Below are positions 12,706 through 23,240 of a DNA stretch of 64,000 nt, one piece after another. A model generated the notes under the pieces. It searched no databases. It saw only the letters and a list, made by a program, of their open reading frames with translations, and was not told where the DNA came from. The stretch spans positions 29,771,190 through 29,835,189 of the forward strand of contig NW_022098021.1 of assembly GCF_002288925.2 (NCBI RefSeq), written 5' to 3'. The number at the start of each line of letters is the position of its first letter. Position 1 is the first letter of the stretch. The stretch comes from Delphinapterus leucas (Eukaryota; Chordata; Mammalia; Artiodactyla; Monodontidae). The position numbers and the translations under genes are program-made.

Positions 12706-15316
12706 TATGATTAACTTTCCTCCCTCTCTGTCTTCTCTGTTCATTGATATATACACTGCCCTGCCCTTTCATTACTCTTACATTTCATTGAAGCATATAG
12801 CAATTTAATGCTATAGGAAAAAATTCAAATTCTTAGAATAAACATGTGAAGACTTTTCCACTGAAAAGGAGCAAAGTGTCTATAAAAAATTACTTCAGAC
12901 TTGCCTCTGTTATTATATTCTTCTAAACTAAATGTAAGAAATGAGGGAAAGAAAGAAGAGAAAAGACAGGGAGGGAGGGATGCAAGAAAGAAATAGAAGG
13001 GGAATGAAGGGAACATGAAAGAGGAAATGGGCAAGAACTGAGAGTAGGGAAATTAATGAAATTAATATGCTAAGAACAAAAGGAAATAAGAAAGGAAAAC
13101 TTTCTATTTGGTTTTTGCTAAATATTAAATACTATTATATTAAATACTATTTATAATTTTGATAATTATGTACATAACTATAAACTTTAATTTTTTTTTA
13201 AATTTAAAGACTGCTATGTGTGACAATGACTAGAAAGTAAATCTACTTAATAAATCTCTTTTACTAACTCATAGTCCTTTCATAAGAATTATTTCAACAC
13301 CTCATCTTCAAGGTAAATTTCTCAGCCTATATTTTAAGCTACAATTTTCCTTTTGCTGGGGTTTACTGCTTATTTTAACAAAATCATACCAAAACCTTTT
13401 ATATCTAGATGAGTAAAATATAGACATATTTCTCCTTATATTTTAAATCTATGTATTTTTAAGCTTTTTATCAGTGCATTCATACCTTCAATTTTGAGTG
13501 TACTATGTTTCAAAAAGACTTGATATTCCTCTAAAATTTCAAACATTTAACATATCTGTATTACTAATTAAGTATATTCAAAGAGAAGTTTTAAGGTTTT
13601 GAAATATACATGAATTTTATTAGAACAAATTTGGAAGTGTAAATGTTGTATATATACCAATACATACATAATACTTAGGAGTAAATATCTTCCCAATAAG
13701 AAAAAGCAACATGAGTTAGTAGAAAAAATTAATTTAATAATGGAAACAATTATATCTATATCTTAGATAAAATTTTTACCTGAAATACATAAGAAATGAT
13801 TTTATTAGTTCTAAGCAAATATTTAATTGACACTAAGAAATGTATTTTGCACAGCTAGTATTTCTAATAGTGGGATACATCTGACAATGCTAACAGTCTT
13901 ACAGTAAGACTTTTAGCAGTTATGACAGATCTGTCATTACCTGCCATGTATGACCTTGGTCTCAGTTATTCATACCGTAATTACTTCAATTGAATCATAT
14001 GCATTATTGGAACTACATATGTCAAGCTTGATTACCATTGAAAGTGTCTTTTAATATGTTCAGCTCTGTCTCAGCATTGAAACACAAACTGTTATTGTGT
14101 TTGCAGAGGCACAGAAGCAGAACTGCAGGGCATAAGTAAAACATTAGTGAGCAAACACTCATCATTGAAGGAATGGCTGTAATTTCAAATTTTCTTGAAA
14201 GTGACAAGCAAATACTTCATAGGCCTTAAGAAAGGAAGACACTCCCAAATAGGAAAGTCATCTTATGTTATTACACTGAAACCTGCAAAATAATTTTCAA
14301 TAATTGCCCATAGGAAAAAAGGAAAGAGGAAATTGTCAAATTCCTAGTAATATCTGAAAAACGTAAAGAGAGAGAAAGAGACTACTATAAACAATGTATA
14401 TCTTGTTTAGATTACCAGTTTGTTAGAACATCCCAGTGATTTTCTACAGGGAAGCTTAAATTTCAAGAACAAGTAAGTACCTTGATTAAAGAAAAAACAA
14501 AAAAAAAAACTGTGAATATAGTCAAATAAAACATACTCATGTAATACCAACATAAAAATTTGAAAAAATGTGTTTCAATAGCTTGGAATAAATTCTGGAG
14601 ACTTTAATTAAGTATTTGTCTAAAAAATGCTGGATAACCAATACTCATAAAGACATAGAGTATTGCATTATGTGAAAATGTGAACTGGTTGATATGAATA
14701 GAAAAATTAATATAGAAGATTTAGGCTATGAAAGGGAGGGAATTTTAGATATTTTAAAATCATTTGCCATGAATACATTTTTTGTTTATATATGCTCAAA
14801 GTTGGAATGTGAAAAAAATATAAGAAATTTAAAATAGCTCATTTAATAATCATAATATTTCTACCAAACATGAAGGCAAAAGTTTAGAATACACAGGCAC
14901 TAACCCTGCTAAAGAAGCATTTATTTGTGAAAATTCACAGAAACAGAAGCAATAGAAGGAACAAGGGCTCATTTGGCCCATTGCATTTTGGGGCAAAACA
15001 CAGTGATTTAGCCAAGCTGGATGTTAGTGTTGGAAAGAGACAGACCTTGAGGGGTTTTTAGCTGCATAATTAAAGAAGCTCACACTCTCCCTCAGTAAGA
15101 AGCAGTTTATGGAACTTATTAAAATATGATACGGTGGAAACATGGGTCCAGTTCTATATTAAAATTTCATTATGCATGTTTTGAGGAATATCAGCTCTTC
15201 CCCTGCATGATCACAAGCCTGGCATCTATCCATGGGGATTGTAGCAGAAAATAAATGATAAGCTTGTCATCAGTATTTATGAGGGAAAAAAAAACAATTG
15301 GGTTATAGCGCAATGT
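12706..15316. other. Unique AT-rich sequence, no gene seen
   Basis: About 2.6 kb without an open frame worth calling and without a repeat I can name. It holds a purine-rich block at 12937-13030. Frames at 12825-13034 and 14022-14207 are ordinary chance frames in low-complexity or AT-rich DNA. Confidence 0.6.
12937..13030 (+). repeat. Purine-rich (GA/GGGA) tract
   Basis: About 94 bases that are almost all A or G on the plus strand, including gggagggaggga. Long polypurine strands can form triplex DNA; that property is inferred here. Confidence 0.85.
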
Positions 15317-15358
15317 ACATTGTTCTTCTCTTACATGGTAGTAAGAGAAGAACAATGT
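15317..15358. repeat. Perfect 18-bp inverted repeat, 6-nt loop
   Basis: The left arm acattgttcttctcttac (15317-15334) is the exact reverse complement of the right arm gtaagagaagaacaatgt (15341-15358), separated by atggta. It lies in otherwise unique sequence, about 100 bp before a CHR-1 SINE. It could form a stable hairpin in DNA or RNA. Confidence 0.95.
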
Positions 15359-15417
15359 CCATTTCAATTCCCTATTGAAGAAAACTGATGGTCACGTGGC
15401 TTTGGTTTCCATATTGA

Positions 15418-15445
15418 TTTATACTCATATATGTATGAGTATAAA
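15418..15445. repeat. Perfect 12-bp inverted repeat, 4-nt loop
   Basis: The arms tttatactcata (15418-15429) and tatgagtataaa (15434-15445) are exact reverse complements around tatg. They lie 60 bp after the 18-bp hairpin and just before the CHR-1 insertion site. Confidence 0.93.
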
Positions 15446-15462
15446 TATAAAACAGTATTCTA

Positions 15463-15825
15463 GGGCTTTTCTGGTGGTGCAGTGGTTAAGAATCTGCCTG
15501 CCAATGCAGGGCAGACAGGTTCGAGCCCTGGTCCAGGAAGATCCCACATGCCATGGAGCAATTAAGCCCATGCACCACAACTACTGAGCCTGCTCTCTAG
15601 AGCCCAAAAGCCACAACTACTGAAACTCGCACGCCTAGAACCCATGTTCTGCAACAAGAGACGCCACCGTAATGAGAAGCCCACACACTGCAAGGAAGAG
15701 TAGCCCCAACTTGCCATGACTAGAGAAGGCTCGTGTGCAGCAACCAAGACACAATGCAGTCCAAAATAAAAGTAAATAAATAAAATATCATTAAAAAAAA
15801 ACCAGAAAAACAAACCAAAAAAAAC
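15463..15825 (+). mobile_element. CHR-1 type SINE
   Basis: Long tRNA-derived SINE: tRNA-like head with B box ggttcgagccctgg at 15520-15533, a middle part with repeated ccacaactactga units, and an A-rich tail. It is flanked by cagtattcta (15453-15462) and cagtatccta (15826-15835), a 10-bp duplication with one mismatch. At about 360 bp it is longer than the CHR-2 copies (about 200 bp plus tail). Confidence 0.92.
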
Positions 15826-15839
15826 CAGTATCCTAAACT

Positions 15840-16437
15840 TGTTCCAGAAAATAGTAATAGATTTAAGGGGGTTTTGCTTTGCAACTCCCTTGGGATCTTT
15901 CCAGGGATAATCTGAAGTCAATCTCCCCTACAGAGATCAGGGAGAGACTGAAGAAAGAGGCAGACCACCCTAGATTGATCAAGTGGCAGAATTAATAAGC
16001 AAGAGAACTTACTTATGAAGCTAGACTTGGATTGTCACCAAATGAGCAGATCTCCTCACCTACCCTCCAGAATGTTAAAAAAATATATAGAGAGAGAGGC
16101 CTTAGCTGGCTTCAGTTGTGTATTCAGTGCAGACAAGCTCAACACCACATTTCTATTTCAAGGCTGTACTTTTGGAGCAGCTTCTGGACTGTGGGGAAGG
16201 CAAGCTGAACACACATTCCAAAGACAGGGGAAGGGGTGGGAGCCTCCATTTGCCAGAGTCCATCTTGACATTAACTGGCTTTCATGTATTTTTGATGACC
16301 TCCTTCAATAGGAGGAATATATAATGATGGGGTTCAAGGAAGACCTCCGCAAGAAGTGCTACTCTGGCATGCAGGTTATTTTGAGCTAAAAATAAGCAAG
16401 GTCCAAAAGACTCATAAAGTTCTTTTAAACTTTCCCC
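15840..16437 (-). other. Possible antisense LTR-like sequence, unassigned
   Basis: About 600 bp with a higher GC content than its surroundings. On the minus strand it shows a GC-richer part, then a tatatattttttt stretch at about 16080-16091, then a CT-rich segment, an order that resembles a retroviral LTR. No terminal TG/CA boundaries or flanking duplication were found, and I cannot name a family. Open frames here (16015-16311, 16118-16324) look incidental. It could also be plain unique DNA. Confidence 0.25.
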
Positions 16438-17093
16438 AACTGTTTAAAATAATTGAATCTGTAGATTGCTTTGGGTAGTAGAGTCATTTTCACAGTGTTG
16501 ATTCTTCCAATCCAAGAACATGGTATGTCTCTCCATCTATTTGTATCATCTTTAATGTCTTTCATCAGTGTCTTATAATTTTCTGCATACAGGTCTTTTG
16601 TCTCCTTAGGTAGGTTTATTCCTAGATATTTTATTATTTTTGTTGCGGTAGTAAATGGGAGTGTTTTCTTGATTTCACTTTCAGAATTTTCATCATTAGT
16701 GTATAGGAATGCCAGAGATTTCTGTGTATTAATTTTGTATCTTGCTACTTTACCAAATTCATTGATTAGCTCTAGTAGTTTTCTGGTAGCATCTTTAGGA
16801 TTCTTTATGTATAGTATCATGTCATCTGCAAACAGTGACAGCTTTACTTCTTCTTTTCTGATTTGGAATCCTTTTATTTCCTTTTCTTCTCTGATTGCTG
16901 TGGCTAAAACTTCCAAAACTATGTTGAATAAGAGTGGTGAGAGTGGGCAACATTGTCTTGTTCCTGATCTTAGTGGAAGTGCTTTCAGTTTTTCACCATT
17001 GAAGATGATGTTGGCTGTGGGTTTGTCATATATGGCCTTTGTTATGTTGAGGAAAGTTCCCTCTATGCCTACTTCCTGCAGGGTTTTTATCAT
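16425..17093 (-). pseudogene. L1 ORF2 reverse-transcriptase fragment, open for 222 codons
   Basis: The inverted half of the L1 above keeps an uninterrupted frame. It holds RT sequence including the catalytic FADD motif in the context [12 protein letters not shown], with conserved upstream [12 protein letters not shown] and downstream [10 protein letters not shown] segments. It lacks the endonuclease, the RT N-terminus and the C-terminal domain, and it reads opposite to the 3' UTR of the same insertion, so it cannot act as L1 ORF2. The last few codons (left of 16453) read into flanking DNA. Its openness suggests a relatively recent insertion. Confidence 0.85.
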
Positions 17094-17520
17094 AAATGGG
17101 TGTTGAAGTCTGTCATACAGAGTGAAATAAGTCAGAAAGAGAAAGACAAATACCGTATGCTAACTCATATATATGGAATTTAAGAAAAAAAATGTCATGA
17201 AGAACTTAGGGGTAAGACAGGAATAAAGACACAGACCTACTAGAGAATGGACTTGAGGATATAGAGAGGGGAAAGAGTAAGCTGTGACAATGCGAGAGAG
17301 AGGCATGGATATATATACACTACCAAACGTAAGGTAGATAGCTAGTGGGAAGCAGCTGCATAGAACAGGGAGATCAGCTCGGTGCTTTGTGACCACCTGG
17401 AGGGGTGGGATAGGGAGGGTGGGAGGGAGGGAGACGCAAGATGGAAGAGATATGGGAACATATGTATAGGTATAACTGATTCACTTTGTTATAAAGCAGA
17501 AACTAACAAAAAAAAAATAA
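16450..17520. mobile_element. 5'-inverted L1 insertion (twin-priming structure)
   Basis: The left part (about 16453-17107) is L1 ORF2 reverse-transcriptase sequence on the minus strand. The right part (about 17108-17520) is the L1 3' end on the plus strand, finishing in poly-A. The two meet head to head near 17107, with about 1.6 kb of L1 missing between the segments. The flanks aactgtttaaaa (16438-16449) and aaccgtttaaca (17521-17532) match at 10 of 12 positions and are a plausible target-site duplication. One insertion therefore explains both orientations. This is the classic result of twin priming during L1 integration. Confidence 0.88.
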
Positions 17521-17589
17521 AACCGTTTAACAATCATAAAAATAAACAATAAAAGAATTGAAGATAGAAGACCTGTTCCAAGAAAGAGT

Positions 17590-17983
17590 TATCACCCATA
17601 GTTAATTACAGAAAATATGAACTCAGTGTGGTAGACAGGGAGGAACCTAGCAAGACCGTTTTGATCAAAGTCCTCTCTGTCTCCCATTGTCTTTAGATGG
17701 CCCAGCAAATATTTGTTACCAAATATTAACTCTTTTCATCTTCCTGTGAATTACATTACTTCCCTTTGAAGCCCCTTAGACCTCTACCTCCTTCTCCTCA
17801 GTCCAGAATGACATATATACGTCATCTTGCTTTACTGTCCTTAGAATTCCTTATGCTTATGTGAATTCTCCATACCTATGTATTAAATTTGATTTTCTCC
17901 TGTTAATTGGCCTTATATCATTTTAATTATTCAAGCAACCTAAGGAATCAAAAGGGGAAGGAAGAAAATATTTACATCCCCCA
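17590..17983 (+). mobile_element. ERV1-like LTR remnant
   Basis: Sequence resembling the U3-R-U5 of class I endogenous retrovirus LTRs: a C-rich U3 end (ctccttctcctcagtcc near 17788), a TATA-like atatata at about 17812, attaaa as a poly-A signal near 17881-17886, then a U5-like end (tctcctgttaattgg ... ggggaaggaagaaaatattt). No internal retroviral genes, primer-binding site or partner LTR were seen nearby, so it is probably a solo or truncated LTR. Boundaries are uncertain. Confidence 0.5.
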
Positions 17984-19799
17984 TAATAACATCCTTTTCC
18001 CCTTCATATATTGCTGTATACATATAATATATATTAAAATTTGAACAATCCTTGGCTACCTTTTGGCTGTCTTGTCTTATAAAAATTTAAATAACATAAG
18101 GCATGATCGGAACCTACCATTAATAACATTAAATGTAACATTTATTCAATTATTGTATACACTTTTTACCTCTAATGTTTCTTTACTATGTTCTTTATGA
18201 GCTTGTTATTAAAATGTTTCATCTTTTTTTACCATTCTAAAGACAATTTTATTATGTTATATTGACATCCTCAAATCTGGTAATAAATATTTTACAGTAA
18301 TGCAATGTGATTATTTAATGTTTTCTTTCTAATAGTAAATAAAGACCTTGATTTTCTTAATAGGTTATGCCTAAGTAAAATCACTTATATTATCTTACAT
18401 TTTTATCAGCAAAAGAGTGTCATCTCAGGATCTAGGATCAAAGATCTTCTGGAAATATTAGTAATGTAATTTCTGGGCTTACACTTAAACTGATATACTG
18501 CATAAAAGAATATAGTCTTTTGAAATTCTCATTGCTTCAAATAAATGGTGATTGAGGATGTATGAATACTTTCCTTGAAAGTATCTCTTTAGCTCTGATA
18601 TGATACATTGTTTGTCAGATGAGAGGGTTATAGATTTTTTTAAGTATTCAGTAGTCCATTCACTTTGGATATGTGTTTCTTTTAAAGTTTAGTACAATCT
18701 TTTAAATTTAAAAAGTTGAAGTCTTTCCATACTATTCAGCCTTATGTCTGCATTTTACTAATTTACCACATCCAGTTTCATTATTCATTATTGTTGAGGT
18801 CTTTCAGTATTTATTAATAAAATCAACAGCCTCACATAATTAAAGGTAGGTGAGGACATGGCTCCTTTTTGCTACTTAGATATCAAACTGTATATAACAA
18901 TAAATGCATATCCAATATCAAATTATATCACAAATAAAAACAGGTATTGACAATATCACACAAAAAATAATCGTGTAACTTTATCTTATAGGATTGATAA
19001 AAACTTAGATATCCACTCTAACAAGTATTTTTAGAGTATACTCTAGACAGACCTGACAATACTATATTTTAGGTTTCAGGTCATCTTCCAGTCAGGCCAT
19101 GTGATAGAATCCCCTGTTTATGATAGAATGTGGATGTGGTCAATGTTCTAGGCCTGTGACACAACACCAAAGGGTGAGAATAGTTCGGTGTTTATATATC
19201 TTCTAGCATGCTTGTTTTTTTTTAAATTTTGTAGATAGATTTATCAGCTTCAAAGGTAGATATGTTATGAAAAATTATACCAACTGTTTGGTAGAAGACC
19301 TCACAAGGATATCACCAGTCAGTTTCATAAATTTTCAAAGCAAATAATCTTTATCAAGCCATCATCAGGAGGAAGCACAGGCATCAAGGAATCATTTTTA
19401 TACAAAATGCTTTCTTGCTCTTTAAATATAGTCTTTAGGAAAAGGCCTGATTAAATCACATTCATTTATTAGTTGAGCTAATAAATATTGAGAACTACAT
19501 ATAGAAATCTGTTAGCATTCACCTATGAAAGACTTTACCTAATAAATGAAATAGTTACATAATTCATCAACTATCACAAAAACTCACAGTTGACTGGGGA
19601 ATTTTCTGAGTATTTCAGGCCAATACTCACCTAGGTCAGTACTTAGAGCCCAAATGATGTGAAATAGTGATTCCACATTTAAATATAAATGGATTGGAGA
19701 ATTCTAGGAAAATAGTATTAGTAACATAATTTGTGAATCTCCTTTAATGTCTCCTTAAAAATGCAAAAAAAAAATGGACAGAACAACTAGATTAGCAAA
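17984..19799. other. AT-rich sequence, no gene seen
   Basis: No recognisable gene, RNA or repeat. Short stretches (for example 18540-18830) may be ancient repeat but cannot be assigned by eye. Confidence 0.55.
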
Positions 19800-22700
19800 A
19801 AAAAGATTGACTAAACTAAGGGATATATTGTTCCCACCAGCTGCCAAATATGCATGGAAGGAGGCTGATACCTACACCATTGATAACTGTAAGAGGAGGA
19901 GACTGAAGGGACATTGGGCTTCTTGTGGCTCTTGAACAGATAAAACTCTAAAACAGATAAAAAGTACTTACTAGAAAGCACAGCAGGTGAAGGTGAGGAC
20001 AACAACTGCACCTGGACAGTGATTGTGCAGGTCATACATGAGTGAGTGCAAGGGAAGCTGCGACATGTAACATCTTTATAACTGGAGAATTTGGAGCCTT
20101 GTAATCTCTTCCATTTAATATAAAACCTCAAACTCAGAAGAAACTGCTTATAGTAAGATCCAAATTAATCAGGGCAGGGACAGTAGAGCAAAACAGCTGA
20201 GTCAAGGGAAATTGTTGGGGGTGGGCAGAAGAATGTCTCAGAAAGTAAAAGATCATTAATTCCATCATTCAGCAAAAACAAGAAGAGAGGAAACTTGAAA
20301 TCCAGGAAGATAGAAAAGTAATCTTGACCCACTTCTCCCTCAAGAGAATAAGAGCACTTCTTTTCACATTAAAAATGAGCAAGAGAAAAGCATTTAATGT
20401 AATCCCACACAAAGTTTACAAAGGAAAAAAGAGAATAAAGAGCAGAATAACACTTTTACCATTTATGGAAGAATGGTAGAAATGCATTATTATAAAAATA
20501 GATGGAAATAATGTTAAAATTTTATAATGTAATAAAATAGATTAAAAAAATTATAGAAGCAATAGAGAAAAACAAAAATTAGTAGTAGAGAAACTCATAA
20601 GTTTGTGGTTCAGATAAAAAGAATATTTGAAAATAGAGGTGACAGAACTCAGGAAAACAATGTAATGAAATGTAGAAATCCATAACAAATATAAAGACTA
20701 AACCAGAAGGGACTCAAGGGTATATAAGTTCAAAACATGCTTTAAGAGAAGCAAAATTGGAAAGTAGTAAAATTTTAAATATTAAAAGAAATGAGAGAAG
20801 GAACTAATAGTATTAAATAGAAGTGAGAGTTATAGTAGATAAGGAAAAATGTACAATGCACTTATAGGAATATTCAAAGAAGAAAACAAATGAAAGGATT
20901 ATAACAAATATTCACAGCAATACAAGAAAAGTTTACTGAAGTGAAAATGAACTTGAAACTGCATGTAATATATACCTGAAAAAAAATCAACCCGCAGTAG
21001 AAAACTCTGAGACATTTTATAGTAAACATACTGGCTTTAAAAAAATCAGTGGGTATCCAGGCAAAAGGGCAAATCACTTTTAAGTGGCAGAAAATCAAAT
21101 TGCCTTCATAATTTTTGATAGGAATTTATGCTAGTATAAAGTTGAGTAACATGTAAGATATTCAAGAAAAGAATGTGAATCATAGATTTTTAATAGAGAC
21201 AAAATGACCTTAAAGAATACTCAAGCACTCAAATATGCAAGACATCTTCAGGTGTGGTGTTCTTATGAGTCCTTTCTGAAGAATTTAGTAGAGAATGAAT
21301 TTTAGGCAAGAAAATGACTGGTAATAATTTCACATAAGGAACAGTGGCAAACATTAAACATACATTTACCTCTAGAACAGAGTCTAAATTATGGCTATAT
21401 GGGAGAGAGTAGACTATATCATAACCATAGACTCTCATCCTTGCATTTATAGTACAATGATTACACAGCACTGTAAGGCTATTACACTAAGAAAATCTAG
21501 ATAATAATCTTTACCAATCATATTATTGGAAGGTCCCACAGACTAAGATATTACATTTGTCTTCATTAAACCTTAATAAGTACCACTAATAGGTTTATAT
21601 CAAGTAAATTAAAATATTAATCAAAATGTCTTTGATAAACTCTTGTTAAAAGCCCTTATTCAAAGACATTTTTATCCTCAATACACCAGCGCTTCAAGTG
21701 TGGTAAACTGGGAAAAATGTATGGATTAAGTACAAAGAGACTTGGACTTGTGGATCAATGTTGGCTTCATTTAAATGAACTTCCTAGTACAATCCGAAAA
21801 GACAAACAAGTAGAAATATTATGATAAAACCAAATGATTTTATATATAAAGCAACTTTATAGCATACCATCCTTAAAATTTCTGAGGATGATTGCCTGCC
21901 AAGAATAATGACTATTTTCTATCTAAAGAATTCCTGAATTAACCCCAAAGAGCATCCTGTGATAACTGTAGATGGAGAGAAATTGCCCTCGTGTAGAAGG
22001 ATGAAAGACAAGAGAATAACAAGGTCAGAGTAACAGGAATTTACATACAATTCATCCACTCAAAAACAGAAAAAAAGGAATTGTTGAATATCGTGGAAAT
22101 GCCCAAGCAAGAATGGTGGTTTGGATAAATTAAGTTTCATCAATTTTTCTGATATATAAGATATGATAAGACTTGTGACCAGGGTATTTTTAGATATCAA
22201 AGAGAGTTTAAACAATAACATGAAATATATCTAAGAAACAACAATTTGTACTTTCATTCCTAAGTAGCTGTTGTGATACATTTAATCACCAAATTAATAA
22301 AATAATAATTTTAAAGCAATCTAAGTAGTCCATCACAAGGAGGAAACAAGGAGAAAGATATTGAGAAAATTATGAGTAGGTAAGAATTTTGGAGGAAATC
22401 TAAGTAAAGAACTGAACATTATCATTTCTTTCCAACAGAAAATGCATCTTCATGTAGATGAGTAGTCCTGCAAAAAAACAGGGGAAGCTCTACCCTAGAG
22501 ATAAAAATTAATCACTGCAGATTATATTATAGATTTTTTTTAAATCCCTCCTTTTTGACTCCTAATATAACCATTCACTTAGGCAAAAGTCAGCAACTTG
22601 TAAAGGAAGTTGTCTGGGGGGAGAAGGGGTTCTGGATATTTATTTGATGCCAAGGTATGTTTTGATAACAAAAGGAAAAGTACATGAAGAAGGAATCAAA

Positions 22701-23240
22701 TTGTCACCATTTTAATCAATTGCCCAATCTCAATATCACTCATATTGGGGAGAAAAAATGCAGCATACTTAATGCAAAATTAAACATTAAATATCATGTA
22801 TAATACAATATTAAGACAGAAAAGATTAACTTAAGTCAAGTCTTTTGTTTTGACTTCCCATTTTGAAAGAATTACAGGGAATTGGAGTAATTTAAACTTC
22901 ACCTAAAGAGGTCAGTCAGATACATCTGCTCCATCAAACAAATAAGAATATTATTTACAAAAAGGACTGTTAAACGTTGAAAGAGTATGGAGACACATAA
23001 CCAAATGTGATTGGTCCTGACTTAGATCTTGACATGGGGAAATGAGCTGTAAACATAACATTAGAGGAAAACTGTTAAGTTGGAATATTTAATGAATTAC
23101 TATTAAATCATCACAAAGTAGTGATAATTTAATCTTCACAATATAAGGGAATGTCTTCTAGAGAATCATACTGAAATATTTAGGGGTTGATAATTATATC
23201 ATTTATAGTTTTCTTTTTGAAATATTAGCCTTAACTATAG
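19800..23240 (+). mobile_element. Faint HAL1/L1-like relic
   Basis: A-rich plus-strand sequence. 20870-21250 resembles the ORF1 region of HAL1/old L1 (ggcaaaagggcaaatcactt, then a run like the second half of ORF1). 22960-23195 resembles an old L1-type 3' region (gagacacataaccaaatgtg ... gggaatgtcttctagagaat ... gaaatatttaggggttga). Whether this is one element or several is unclear. No frame is preserved. Confidence 0.4.

Noticed and set aside
12825..13034. 69-codon minus-strand frame rich in Phe, Pro and Ser
   Set aside because: Shadow of the purine-rich tract at 12937-13030.
15463..15540. tRNA-like sequence with good A and B boxes
   Set aside because: It is the tRNA-derived head of a CHR SINE, followed by SINE body and tail and flanked by a duplication. 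The same applies to the heads at 11674, 43282, 45263, 47548, 50562, 52004 and 58386.
16015..16324. Overlapping 98- and 68-codon frames
   Set aside because: Two overlapping frames with no domain in LTR-like or unassigned sequence; incidental.
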